Below are positions 7,477-15,681 of a stretch of 49,760 nucleotides of DNA, piece by piece. The stretch spans positions 1 through 49,760 of the forward strand of contig URJJ01000015.1 in NCBI GenBank assembly GCA_900548185.1. The letters run 5' to 3'. The notes under the pieces were generated by a model. The model was not told where the DNA came from and made no database searches. It saw only the letters and a program-made list of their open reading frames with translations. The first letter of the stretch is position 1. Every line of letters begins with the position of its first letter. A program made the position numbers and the translations under genes. The stretch comes from an uncultured Opitutales bacterium. Its GTDB lineage: Bacteria > Verrucomicrobiota > Verrucomicrobiia > Opitutales > Intestinicryptomonadaceae.

Positions 7477-8610
7477 ATGAGAATCCGCCTTGAAAAAGTC
7501 TGCGCACACATGCGCCGCAAAATCCGTTCGGCGGCTGCCGCCGTCTCAGCCGCCGCGCTTGCGATACAGCCGCTCCATGCGGCCCTTGATGCAAATCCGC
7601 CGCTCCGCCCCCCGCAGAATACCGGAGAGCCCCGCAGACATCCCGGACTCTGGGAAGCCGGTGAGGCCGGACGCTTTACGACGCGCAGCGCGGAGGAGCT
7701 GAAAAGGCTTCTTGAGCTTCCCGTCCCCGCCGAAATACTGGTTGAAGGCGACATAGAATTCCGCGCCCCCGTCAGCGTCAAAGCCCGCGACAAACTCCTG
7801 CGCGGCGCTCCCGGCGCAATCCTCAGAAATCCGAACCGCGGCAGGCGCGATTCCGGCATACTCTATTTCAGGCCCGGCTCAAAAAACATAACCATATCAA
7901 ACCTGACCTTTATGGGCGCAGGAGCGCACGACGTCGACGGCGGCGACAACCTCTGCCTCGACGGCGCAGAAAACGTGGTTGTCGAGCATTGCGACTTTCA
8001 GGACGGCGTGGACGGGAATTTCGACATAAAAAATGCATCTGACAATATCGAGGTGCGCTGGTGCCGCTTCCGCTACCTGATTCCCCCCCTGCCCGGCCCG
8101 GGCGGGAGCGACGACCACCGCCTTTCAAACTTAATCGGCCACTCCGACGGGGCGCATGGCGACAGGGGCCGCCTCAGGGTATCGTTCCGTTTCTGCCGCT
8201 GGGAAAACTGCGCCGGCCGGATGCCGCGGGTCCGCTTCGGGAAAGTTGCGCTGATAAACTGCCTCTTCGAGCCGAAACCCGGCGCAAAGACAATCCAATG
8301 CGGCAACGAATCCGCGATATACGTCGAAAACTGCGTGTTTAAAGGCAGGCAGACCCCTTGGGCCGACTTTTCAAGGGATTCCGTGTACGCAATAACCGAT
8401 CGGGGGTCGCTTTTCATAGGCTGCAAAAGGCCCGCGGAAACGGGAAGCGGCGCCGGATATACCCCTCCCCCCCCGGGGGCGAGCCTGCCGGCATCGGAAG
8501 TTGAAAGGGCGCTGGAAAGGGCGGGTCCTCTGCCCCCGCAACCCGGCGCCCCGCACGGCGCAGCAGCCCCCGGAGGCCAATCCGGCCGGACGCATTCATT
8601 TTTATATTGA
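7477..8610 (+). CDS. Secreted pectate lyase, PL1-type parallel beta-helix
   Basis: About 377 residues. The N terminus (RRKIRSAAAAVSAAALAIQP followed by LHA) is a signal peptide. The body matches polysaccharide lyase family 1: ITISNLTFMGAGAHDVDGGD, NVVVEHCDFQDGVDGNFDIK (the vWiDHcsf..DG strand), NIEVRWCRF, LIGHSDGAHGD, LRVSFRFC, then RMPRVRFGKVALINCLF, which carries the RxPxxR catalytic-arginine motif of PL1. It should cleave polygalacturonate-type polymers by beta-elimination outside the cytoplasm. The C-terminal ~60 residues are Pro/Ala/Gly-rich and look disordered. Start is uncertain: ATG at 7477 has GGAA upstream, ATG at 7510 would give a shorter signal peptide. Divergent from the Rhs island and back at the GC-rich composition of the rest of the window. 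Likely role: plant or dietary pectin degradation. Confidence 0.82.
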   Translation: MRIRLEKVCAHMRRKIRSAAAAVSAAALAIQPLHAALDANPPLRPPQNTGEPRRHPGLWEAGEAGRFTTRSAEELKRLLELPVPAEILVEGDIEFRAPVSVKARDKLLRGAPGAILRNPNRGRRDSGILYFRPGSKNITISNLTFMGAGAHDVDGGDNLCLDGAENVVVEHCDFQDGVDGNFDIKNASDNIEVRWCRFRYLIPPLPGPGGSDDHRLSNLIGHSDGAHGDRGRLRVSFRFCRWENCAGRMPRVRFGKVALINCLFEPKPGAKTIQCGNESAIYVENCVFKGRQTPWADFSRDSVYAITDRGSLFIGCKRPAETGSGAGYTPPPPGASLPASEVERALERAGPLPPQPGAPHGAAAPGGQSGRTHSFLY

Positions 8611-8742
8611 ATCCGCAGCCTTTTGAGGTTTTGATTCGGCGCGTAAAAATCTATTGAAACGCCCCCGCAAAGCGGTTCAGGCGGGCGGCCCTTTTACGAT
8701 ATTAAATTTGATACAGAACCAACACCATAAAAAGATACCGAA

Positions 8743-8907
8743 ATGAAAAAATACAAGTGCATGCCCTGCGGATACATCTACGACCCGGCCGAAGGCGATC
8801 CCGACAGCGGAATCCAGCCCGGAACCTCATTTGAAGACCTCCCCGAAGACTGGGTCTGCCCCGTCTGCGGAATGGGCAAGGAAGACTTCGAGCCCGTCGA
8901 AGACTGA
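8743..8907 (+). CDS. Rubredoxin
   Basis: A 54-residue protein beginning MKKYKCMPCGYIYDPAEGDP. The two iron-binding motifs are CMPCGYIYDPAEGD (CxxCG-Y) and WVCPVCGMGKEDFE (CPxCG), with the conserved DLPEDW before the second. Length and motif spacing are those of a classical single-domain rubredoxin holding one Fe(SCys)4 site. It lies four bases upstream of a flavodiiron protein gene, so it is the likely electron donor for that enzyme. No strong Shine-Dalgarno sequence is seen. Confidence 0.95.
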   Translation: MKKYKCMPCGYIYDPAEGDPDSGIQPGTSFEDLPEDWVCPVCGMGKEDFEPVED

Positions 8908-8911
8908 GCTT

Positions 8912-10069
8912 ATGCGCAAAATCATCGACGGCATATATTCGTGCGGCGTGACGCACGCCTGCCGCCGCCTGTTTGACGAACTCATTCCCCTGCCGCAGGG
9001 GACGAGCTACAATTCGTATGTCGTGAAGGGTTCCGAAAAGACGGCCCTGATAGACACGTCCTACCCGGAGAAGGCGGAGGAATTTCTGAAAAACATATCG
9101 GGCCTTGAGCGGCTTGACTATGTGGTGGCAAACCACGGCGAACAGGACCACAGCGGGCTTCTGCCAGAAGTGATGAAGCGCTTCCCGGAAGCGAGGCTGC
9201 TTACAAATGCAAAGTGCAGGCCCCTGCTCACCGAGGCCATGGCGCTCGACGAAAGCCGCATCGACATAGTTGACGATTCGACCGAAATCCCGCTCGGCGG
9301 CAAGACGCTCAAATTTGTAATGGCCCCCTGGGTGCACTGGCCCGACACCATGTTCACCTGGGTGCCTGAAGACCGCATGCTTTTTACCTGCGACTTCCTC
9401 GGGGCGCACACATCCCACGACGAAATTTTCGCGCGGGAGGATTCCGATACGCTCCTTGCCGCAAAGCGGTACTACGCAGAAATCATGATGCCCTTCAGGA
9501 CGTTCTGCGCAAAATACCTGAAGAAGGTGCGCGAGCTGAACCCGGCCATGATTCTCCCAAGCCACGGCGGAGTTTACAGGAACCCCGACTTCATTTTGAA
9601 AGCCTACGAGGAATGGACTTCCGACAGTTGCGCCCGCAAAGTGGTAGTTCCGTATGTTTCCATGTACGGCAATGCCTTTGCGATGGCCGAATACCTCAAA
9701 GCCAGGCTTGAAGCCTCCGGCGTAAAAGTGGCCATGGCCGACATGGCAGACGGGGACCTCGGCGAATACGCCGTCGAGATTGTGGACGCAGGAGCGATAG
9801 TTTACGCGGCATCGGTGGTTTTGACGGCGCCCCACCCGATGATTGCGGGAGCCGCCTACGTGACAAACCTGCTCCGGCCAAAGGCGAAATACTTTGCGGT
9901 GGTGGGTTCCCTTGGCTGGGGAGGGATGCTCGCAAACAAAATCGGCGAGTTCTTCACGCTCTACAAGCCGGAATCTCTCGGCTCTGTGGTGGCGAAGGGA
10001 AGGCCCACTGCCGAAAACTTCGCCCAACTGGACGCCCTCGCGGCGGCCATATCGGAAAAGCTTCAATAA
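8912..10069 (+). CDS. A-type flavodiiron protein (rubredoxin:oxygen/NO oxidoreductase)
   Basis: A 385-residue protein with an N-terminal metallo-beta-lactamase-like domain and a C-terminal flavodoxin-like domain (from about residue 250, starting VVPYVSMYGNAFAMAEYL). All six diiron ligands expected for the family are visible: His75, Glu77 and Asp79 in NHGEQDHSG, His142 in PWVHWPD, Asp161 in CDFLGAH, and His218 in PSHGGVYR. These enzymes reduce O2 to water or NO to N2O in the cytoplasm of anaerobes and microaerophiles, taking electrons from rubredoxin. The gene begins at ATG 8912, four bases after the rubredoxin stop, and ends just before a strong terminator, so the pair forms a two-gene operon for oxidative or nitrosative protection. 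Confidence 0.94.
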   Translation: MRKIIDGIYSCGVTHACRRLFDELIPLPQGTSYNSYVVKGSEKTALIDTSYPEKAEEFLKNISGLERLDYVVANHGEQDHSGLLPEVMKRFPEARLLTNAKCRPLLTEAMALDESRIDIVDDSTEIPLGGKTLKFVMAPWVHWPDTMFTWVPEDRMLFTCDFLGAHTSHDEIFAREDSDTLLAAKRYYAEIMMPFRTFCAKYLKKVRELNPAMILPSHGGVYRNPDFILKAYEEWTSDSCARKVVVPYVSMYGNAFAMAEYLKARLEASGVKVAMADMADGDLGEYAVEIVDAGAIVYAASVVLTAPHPMIAGAAYVTNLLRPKAKYFAVVGSLGWGGMLANKIGEFFTLYKPESLGSVVAKGRPTAENFAQLDALAAAISEKLQ

Positions 10070-10092
10070 AAGGCGCATAAAACGCCTGCATG

Positions 10093-10122
10093 CGCGCGGA
10101 AAAAATCCGCGCGTTTTTTTTT
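10093..10122 (+). terminator. Rho-independent terminator after the flavodiiron gene
   Basis: CGCGCGGA and TCCGCGCG form an eight-base-pair stem around an A-rich loop and are followed directly by nine T residues. It lies about 25 bases after the stop of the rubredoxin/flavodiiron operon. Confidence 0.88.
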
Positions 10123-10221
10123 GCCCCTGCATCCGCGTTTCAGTGGAAATATTTCAGGATTTTTCGCCGGCCATATCCGCCCGGTTTTTGTTGATTTTGC
10201 AAATTTTTGCGCGATACTGAT

Positions 10222-10452
10222 ATGCAGATGAAGCTTATAAAAGAGATAGGAGTTTATCTGCTTCTCGTAATTCTTGCAGTTTCGGGAGTAGTTTTTCTGT
10301 TTCTTCTGCCTTCTGAAATAAGCAGCACCATTGTCGCTTCCATAATTGGCTTTGGCGTATTTGCAGGGTTTTGCTTCGTCTTATATTTCATAAACAAATT
10401 CCCCACCAAATATGAACATTCGGATAATGTTAAACGTTGGCTGGGATATTGA
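10222..10452 (+). CDS. Small two-helix membrane protein, hypothetical
   Basis: A 76-residue frame beginning MQMKLIKEIG (a second ATG lies two codons later). It has two hydrophobic segments, VYLLLVILAVSGVVFLFLL and SIIGFGVFAGFCFVLYFI, separated by PSEISSTI, and a short polar C-terminal tail. The base composition is more AT-rich than that of the neighbouring genes. No ribosome binding site or conserved motif is obvious, and it stands alone between a terminator and a long intergenic stretch. It may be a real small membrane protein; function unknown. Confidence 0.45.
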   Translation: MQMKLIKEIGVYLLLVILAVSGVVFLFLLPSEISSTIVASIIGFGVFAGFCFVLYFINKFPTKYEHSDNVKRWLGY

Positions 10453-11245
10453 TTCTCGCACCTGAACCTACCCTCAATTCGGAATTGAGCCGTTTGAGGG
10501 AGTTTTCGTCTATGAGGGCGGCGCACTCTGCGAGCTTGCGGACGGGAAGGCACTTTGCCTTTACCGGGGTTTTCCGTTCAAAAACCGGGCAAATTTCAGC
10601 CCCAAGCGCCCATAAACTCCCTGTTTTGGCGGTTTTCGGCGACACCTCAAAGCCTTTTTAGAAAAATCAATGCGCCGCACCGCAGAAATGAACTATTTGG
10701 AATTTAGATAGTGTTTTTGCGCGCGCAAATTCCGCCGGCTCCAGCAAAACGCGAGGATTAAGACAAGGCGCATTCAGATAATTTCAAAGATTTTTATTGA
10801 CATCTATCCATTTAAAATGAACTTTTTATTAAAAATGAAAATATTGCAACTCTGCGCTTCACCCCCGCAAGGCGGCGTCAGTTTGCAGCCCCAATGAAAC
10901 GGGAAGGCGGGGCCTGCAAATTCCTCTCTACCCAATTTCCCCAAAGCCCGGATAGCCGCAGGCGCATTCTCCGGAATATTTTCAGATTCCATGTACCGCT
11001 CCGCAAAACAAATGAAAAAAATTCCATTAAAACGCCCGGAGGCGCAAACTGCATTGAAAGTTCAAAAAAATCATGTAATATTATGTGGCATTGAGAGTCT
11101 ATATAATAACACACTATGACAAAGTTTTACAAAAACACCCTTGCAGCCGCGCCATTTCAAGCGAGCATTCCCCCTATGCAAACCAAGCCGCACACTCCGC
11201 CACATTGAAATTGCGCACGCGCGCAGCAAATGCGAAACTTTTGGG
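10453..11245. other. Long intergenic region, possible gene remnant and miaA promoter
   Basis: About 790 bases without a convincing gene. From 10466 to 10615 one plus-strand frame is open between two stops and reads protein-like (TYPQFGIEPFEGVFVYEGGA onward) but has no start codon, so it may be the tail of a lost gene. The middle part is AT-rich and shows no structure I can name. The right part contains the promoter listed separately. Short ORFs on both strands here lack ribosome binding sites and recognisable content. Confidence 0.4.
11054..11081 (+). promoter_or_regulatory. Candidate sigma70 promoter upstream of miaA
   Basis: TTGAAA (11054-11059) and TAATAT (11076-11081) are separated by 16 bases in a locally AT-rich stretch. 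A second TATAAT at 11102-11107 lacks a good -35 element. Either would give a leader of roughly 140-160 bases before miaA. Confidence 0.4.
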
Positions 11246-12130
11246 ATGAAAAACAACATGGAGGAAGTCGTAATAATAAGCGGCCCGACGGCGGCGGGAA
11301 AAACCGCCATGGCCGTTGAAATCGCGCAAAAGATAGGGGCTGAAATAATTTCGTGCGACAGCGTTCAGGTCTACCGCGGCATGGACATAGGCTCCGCGAA
11401 GGCTTCCCCAGCCGAGCGCGCCGGAATCCCCCACCATCTGATAGACGTCGCCGACCCGTCGCACCGGTTCAGCGTAGGCGAATACGTGGAGCTTGCAAAG
11501 GCCGCCCTCGAAGGCATCCTTTCGCGCGGGCGGAGGGCGGTTGTGGCAGGCGGGAGCGGATTCTACCTGAAGTCGTGGTTTTCGGCAGTGACAGACGAGA
11601 TTGAAATACCAGATTCGGTCAGGCTGGAATGCGACGCCATCGAACGTTCCGGAGGCCCGGAAGCCCTGCTTAAGCGCCTCCTCGCCCACGACCCCGGAGC
11701 GGGGGCGCATCTTGACATAAAAAACCCGCGCCGCATCCGCCCGGCCCTTGAGCGGACCCTCGCAAGCGGCCTCTCCCTCGCCGAACTTTCCGAAAGATTT
11801 TCCGCCCTGCCCTGTCCGATGGGCGAATTCCCCAAGAAATTCATAATGGCCGACCTTCCGGACGAAATCCTGCTCCCGCGCGCAAAGGCCCGGGCGGAAA
11901 ATATGGTGGCCTCGGGCCTTGTGGACGAGGTTCGCTCACTCATGAAGGCGGGCATAGAAGAAAACCCTTCGGCGGCCCTCGCAGTGGGGTACAGGGAGAC
12001 CATATCCGCCATAAAGTCCGGCGACTTCTCGCACCTGGCAGACGACATTTTCGCATCCACTTCAAAACTGATAAAAAAGCAGCGCAAATTTTTTAAAAAC
12101 GCGCTTTTCAAAGGAGTACGCCAGACATGA
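11246..12130 (+). CDS. miaA: tRNA dimethylallyltransferase
   Basis: About 294 residues. It transfers the dimethylallyl group to A37 of tRNAs reading UNN codons. Visible family features are the P-loop GPTAAGKT (residues 13-20), DSVQVYRGMDIGSAKAS, GIPHHLIDVADP, FSVGEYVELAKAAL, VAGGSGFYLKSW and the C-terminal SAALAVGYRETI with KKQRKFFKN. The frame is open further upstream, but ATG at 11246 or 11258 fits the family N terminus; neither has a strong Shine-Dalgarno. Its stop overlaps the ATG of the next gene by four bases. Length is at the short end of the family because the C terminus is compact. Confidence 0.93.
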   Translation: MKNNMEEVVIISGPTAAGKTAMAVEIAQKIGAEIISCDSVQVYRGMDIGSAKASPAERAGIPHHLIDVADPSHRFSVGEYVELAKAALEGILSRGRRAVVAGGSGFYLKSWFSAVTDEIEIPDSVRLECDAIERSGGPEALLKRLLAHDPGAGAHLDIKNPRRIRPALERTLASGLSLAELSERFSALPCPMGEFPKKFIMADLPDEILLPRAKARAENMVASGLVDEVRSLMKAGIEENPSAALAVGYRETISAIKSGDFSHLADDIFASTSKLIKKQRKFFKNALFKGVRQT

Positions 12131-12933
12131 AAAAGCTAAAAACAGCCATTGCGGCAGCGCTTCTTCTGCCTTTTCTCGCCGCTGCGGCGCCCCAGCCGCC
12201 CTCAAAAGGTCCTGCGGCCGAAATCCCGCCGGAATTCAAATACGCCCAGGACGACTCCGGGCCGACCCTTTCCATATCAGACGGGATAGTCGCGTCAGTC
12301 TCCCTCCCCGATTCGGACGACTCCATTGAAAAAATAGCGAGGTTTGCCTGGGCCTGCAAAACTGCGGTAAACGCAGAAGTCGAAATCTTTGAAAGGCGCA
12401 ATCCCGCCCCCGGCGAGGATTTGTGGAAGCTGGGCAAGGACGAATCCCTGGACGGCTTTCCCGCAAAGAAGGATATGGATTTTGCATCGCGCCTAATCCG
12501 CTATCTCAAAATTGCAAAGATAAAGAATTTCACGGTGAGCGGCGCCCTTGTGCTGGAGGACAGCGAGACGCTCGACGAACGCCGCTTCGACGCCGGAGTG
12601 CTGGAAAAATACGGGAAGTCATTCAGGCGGACGGCAAAGGATTCCGCGCGCATCGTCATAAAGCCCCACAAGGGCAAAATGGTGTTTTTCTCCCCGGAAA
12701 AAGCCATGTCGGAAGACACGGCCGCCGAACTGGCAAAGGCGCTGAAACCCCTGGGGCTTGCCCCGTTTATAAATTTAAAGTTTGCAAGCGCAAACACCGA
12801 CGCCGACAAAATGCGCGCGGTGGCCGAAAATTTCGCCCCCCTTTTCCGCGAGCACGGATTCCATGAAATAAGGGTGTATGCAAGCAGCGACGTGATGGGC
12901 GACATGCACCTGTTTTCAGTGTCCTCCCAATAG
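12127..12933 (+). CDS. Exported protein of unknown function, coupled to miaA
   Basis: A 268-residue protein with a clear signal peptide (MKKLKTAIAAALLLPFLAAA). The mature part has SDGIVASVSLPDSDDSIEKI, a helical region and a repeated alpha/beta feel with IKNFTVSGALVLEDS and GKMVFFSPEKAM. No catalytic motif, Cys pair or repeat is evident and I do not recognise the family. Overlap of four bases with miaA (ATGA) implies translational coupling, but the functions need not be related. Probably periplasmic. Confidence 0.8.
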   Translation: MKKLKTAIAAALLLPFLAAAAPQPPSKGPAAEIPPEFKYAQDDSGPTLSISDGIVASVSLPDSDDSIEKIARFAWACKTAVNAEVEIFERRNPAPGEDLWKLGKDESLDGFPAKKDMDFASRLIRYLKIAKIKNFTVSGALVLEDSETLDERRFDAGVLEKYGKSFRRTAKDSARIVIKPHKGKMVFFSPEKAMSEDTAAELAKALKPLGLAPFINLKFASANTDADKMRAVAENFAPLFREHGFHEIRVYASSDVMGDMHLFSVSSQ

Positions 12934-13057
12934 CGGCCGCCGTGGATAAGGCCGGGTTCATCCGCGCCCCAATCCCAGGCGGCCTGATTCCGCACGGCCT
13001 GCGCGCACTTTAAACACCCGCGCCGCATTGCCGGGCAACCCTCCCGGAGCCCGCCCG

Positions 13058-13558
13058 CTAGCCCCTGCCCAAAAATATGCCAAGGCGCGGAAGCTCGCCC
13101 GTGCGCAAAAGCCCGGCGAACTCAAACTGGTCGCATTCCACTTCGCGCGCCGCAGAAAAGTCCAGCGCCCCGTCCGCGCCGCGCCCGACGATTTCAAACA
13201 CGAGCCTGCCGTCTGCAATGCGCTTGAGCTTTTTTGCCTCGCCGTCCTCGCCGCGGACTTCATCCACTACAATCGAAGAGGGCACGGCGTCCGTCACGCG
13301 CAGGGCGCACGACACTGCCCTGACAGCCTCCCCCCAGGGCATCTCATATGCGGCTGACGAATCGTAAAATATGTCGCCCGCCTCGAATGAATAGCAGGTT
13401 CCGGCAGTCGCGCCCTTCAGGGTTTCCGCAATGTCAAGCTGGCCCATGAATGCGTCAGACACCTTGAAAAACCATCCGGACGCATACCCGCCCTCGAAGA
13501 ACTTTTCAATGCCGCCCTCCAACTTCACCCTCTCTGCAATCCTGCACGCCATAACCAT
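13058..13558 (-). CDS. Hypothetical cytoplasmic protein
   Basis: A 166-residue protein without signal peptide or membrane segment. The start at 13558 (MVMACRIAERVKLEGGIEKF) has AGGA six bases upstream. Content looks protein-like (GGYASGWFFKVSDAFMGQLD, GDIFYDSSAAYEMPWGEAV) and the codon pattern matches GC-rich neighbours. It converges on the exported gene ending at 12933. No family recognised. It stands alone as a transcription unit. Confidence 0.65.
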   Translation of the reverse strand: MVMACRIAERVKLEGGIEKFFEGGYASGWFFKVSDAFMGQLDIAETLKGATAGTCYSFEAGDIFYDSSAAYEMPWGEAVRAVSCALRVTDAVPSSIVVDEVRGEDGEAKKLKRIADGRLVFEIVGRGADGALDFSAAREVECDQFEFAGLLRTGELPRLGIFLGRG

Positions 13559-13902
13559 GAAAATCCTGCATTATCCCGCCCGGCGTTCAATAAAATTCTT
13601 GCGCGGATATTCGCGCGGCGAAGCGCGCCGATATTGGAAGCACATACTGCGGCAGCTTTCCCAAAACCCTCCCCAAAAAATCCCCTTTTGGCAGCCCTAC
13701 ATACAAAAAAGCGAAAGCTAAAGGGTGCTGAAAAAAACCGGTTTGAAGCCGGGCAAAAAAAGCTTCTTTAAGATTTTGCAAAAGCCTGCCCCCGCACGGG
13801 ATGGAAACACATGGAATGCATCCCCCCGCGAAAGCCGGAATTGCGCCCCGTTTTTTCCATGGAGCTGAACGCACCTCCCCGCTTTTGCATGTAAAACCGC
13901 GC
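13559..13902. other. Intergenic region without recognised gene
   Basis: About 340 bases between the hypothetical gene at 13058-13558 and the mdh terminator. Open frames cross it on both strands, but they have no ribosome binding site and no recognisable protein content. I see no repeat or RNA structure in it. Confidence 0.4.
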
Positions 13903-13937
13903 AAAAAAAGGGCGCCCGGCAAAGGGCGCCCGAAAAA
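13903..13937 (-). terminator. Rho-independent terminator of mdh
   Basis: Two copies of GGGCGCCC (13910-13917 and 13924-13931), each itself a palindrome, pair across a six-base spacer. On the minus strand they are followed by seven T residues (13909-13903). It lies about 17 bases past the mdh stop. Confidence 0.88.
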
Positions 13938-13953
13938 ATGCCAAGAGCAAGCG

Positions 13954-14943
13954 CTACATTCCAAGCAACTGCCTGACCGCTTCGCTCTCCTCCACAAGCT
14001 CCTTGTTGGAGGCGTCTATCTTTGCGCGGGAGAACTCGTTCACATCAACGCCCTGAACGACGTACCAGGTCTTGCCGTCGTCCGTGCGCACGGGAAGCGA
14101 GGTGATGATGCCCTTGGGAGTCCCGTAGGAGCCGTCGGAGCAGACGCCGACGCTGAACCAGTCGCCCTTGGGAGTCGGGGTCACGAGCGCGCGGACGGTG
14201 TCGATGGCGGCGTTTGCGGCGGAAGCTGCGGAGGAAAGGCCGCGGGCCTCGATGATTGCAGCGCCCCTCTTCTGGACGGTCGGGATGAAGGTGTCCTTGA
14301 ACCACGCCTCGTCGTTTATGACTTCGGGGGCGGGCTTTCCGGAAATCTTCGCATTATAGAAGTCGGGGTACTGGGTCGAAGAGTGGTTGCCCCAGATAGT
14401 CACGTTGGTGACTTCGGAAACGGGGACCCCTGCCTTCTGCGCAAGCTGAGCCTTCGCGCGGTTCTCGTCGAGCATCGTCATGGCAAACCACCTGTCCGCC
14501 GGCACGCCCGAGGCGTTCTGCATGGCAATCCAGCAGTTCGTATTGCAGGGGTTGCCCACAACGAACACGCGCACGTCGGGAGCGGCGTTGGCTGCGATAG
14601 CCTTGCCCTGGCCCACGAAAATCTTCCCGTTTATCGAGAGCAGGTCGCCGCGCTCCATGCCCTTCTTGCGGGGGACGGAACCGACGAGGATGGCCCAGTT
14701 GGCGTCCTTGAAGCCCTCATTCAGGTCAGCGGTGCACGTTATGCCGCTCAGAAGCGGAAACGCGCAGTCGTCAAGCTCCATCTTGACGCCCTTGAGGGCG
14801 TTCAGAGCCGGCTCGATTTCGATGAGGCTCAGTTCAACGGGCTGGTCCGCGCCAAAGAGGTCGCCGTTGGCGATGCGGAAGAGCAACGAATATCCAATCT
14901 GGCCGGCGGCGCCGGTAACTGCTACTTTTATCGGTTTTTTCAT
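13954..14943 (-). CDS. mdh: Malate dehydrogenase (cytosolic-type)
   Basis: A 329-residue NAD(P)-dependent malate dehydrogenase interconverting malate and oxaloacetate. The start MKKPIKVAVTGAAGQIGYSL leads straight into the Rossmann motif GAAGQIG. Substrate-binding arginines lie in VPRKKGMERGDLL, the NAD-binding VVGNPCNTNCW follows, and the catalytic His is in IWGNHSSTQYPDF. This sequence type is close to eukaryotic cytosolic and other type-2 MDHs (about 330 residues) rather than to the LDH-like bacterial form. The longer upstream frame is not used because it lacks family sequence. The gene is monocistronic, with a promoter and terminator of its own, and is divergent from the HU gene. Confidence 0.96.
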   Translation of the reverse strand: MKKPIKVAVTGAAGQIGYSLLFRIANGDLFGADQPVELSLIEIEPALNALKGVKMELDDCAFPLLSGITCTADLNEGFKDANWAILVGSVPRKKGMERGDLLSINGKIFVGQGKAIAANAAPDVRVFVVGNPCNTNCWIAMQNASGVPADRWFAMTMLDENRAKAQLAQKAGVPVSEVTNVTIWGNHSSTQYPDFYNAKISGKPAPEVINDEAWFKDTFIPTVQKRGAAIIEARGLSSAASAANAAIDTVRALVTPTPKGDWFSVGVCSDGSYGTPKGIITSLPVRTDDGKTWYVVQGVDVNEFSRAKIDASNKELVEESEAVRQLLGM

Positions 14944-14974
14944 AACTTGTACTTTTAATAAATATAATCGCAAA

Positions 14975-15002
14975 ATTGTATGCCCGCCTAACGGCTTGTA
15001 AA
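14975..15002 (-). promoter_or_regulatory. Candidate promoter of mdh
   Basis: On the minus strand TTTACA (15002-14997) and TACAAT (14980-14975) are 16 bases apart. Transcription would begin about 25 bases upstream of the mdh ATG. Confidence 0.5.
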
Positions 15003-15185
15003 ACAAATTCCATGCGCCGTTTGCTTTTTGGCGCAGGCGGGCGCATGCATGCGCGCTTTTTTTGAAAAATAGCCCTGAAACGCTCATTTCCCCCTTGACG
15101 ATGCAAAAAATATGTACATGAATTGCGTCATTAAGCGGGTTCTAAGCCCGCGACGATATAACAATAAAAAAAGTACAAATCGAAT

Positions 15186-15458
15186 ATGAATAAAGCAGAC
15201 CTCATCGCAAAAGTACAGGAACTCCTCGGCCCCGAAGCCTCCAAGGCTTGCGCGGAACGCGCGCTCAACGCAGTTCTCGACGCCATCCAGGCGGGCGTTA
15301 AGAAGGAGAAGAAGGTACAGCTCATCGGTTTTGGGACATTCTCCGTCGTTGACCGCAAAGCCCGCACCGGCATCAACCCCAAGACCAAGGAAAGGATCAA
15401 GATTAAGGCTTCCAAGGCCATCAAGTTCAAGCCCAGCTCCGCTTTCAAGGCGAAGTAA
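15186..15458 (+). CDS. HU-family nucleoid DNA-binding protein
   Basis: A 90-residue histone-like protein: MNKADLIAKVQELLGPEASK start, the family signature region VQLIGFGTFSVVDRKARTGI with the DNA-intercalating arm around NPKTKERIKI, and a basic C terminus. It acts as a dimer that bends and compacts DNA. Slight oddity: the arm reads GINPKTKERIKI, where HU proteins often have GRNPQTGKEI. Upstream at 15095-15100 is TTGACG, without a good -10 at standard distance. A strong bidirectional terminator follows. IHF-like identity cannot be excluded from sequence alone. Confidence 0.95.
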   Translation: MNKADLIAKVQELLGPEASKACAERALNAVLDAIQAGVKKEKKVQLIGFGTFSVVDRKARTGINPKTKERIKIKASKAIKFKPSSAFKAK

Positions 15459-15515
15459 GACGGGTTTGCCCCATCTTTCCCGGGCAATCCGGCATTGGCC
15501 GGAATCTCGCATTTT

Positions 15516-15545
15516 AAAAAGCGCCCCGAACGGGGCGCTTTTTGC
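15516..15545 (+). terminator. Rho-independent terminator after the HU gene
   Basis: AAAAAGCGCCCCG and CGGGGCGCTTTTT form a perfect 13-base-pair hairpin with a two-base AA spacer, with T and A tracts on either side, so it could work in both directions. It lies about 60 bases past the HU stop. Confidence 0.92.
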
Positions 15546-15681
15546 GTTTTTTACGCTAGTCCGGCCCGCAGCCTGAGCCTCCCGGCGCGGGCGCGCAAGC
15601 CTCCCCGAAGGCCCCTCAAAATCGCTCCGGGGCCGCATGATTTGAGTTGCGAAAGCGGCGTTTCGCGGGTATCGCTTAATC

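Noticed and set aside
7243..7509. An 88-codon minus-strand open frame ahead of the Rhs gene
   Set aside because: It spans the predicted Rhs promoter and runs antisense to the pectate lyase signal peptide; no motif.
8702..10132. A 476-codon minus-strand open frame
   Set aside because: Antisense to the rubredoxin and flavodiiron genes, which have all metal ligands.
13801..14958. A 385-codon plus-strand open frame
   Set aside because: Antisense to mdh; it also runs through the mdh terminator hairpin.
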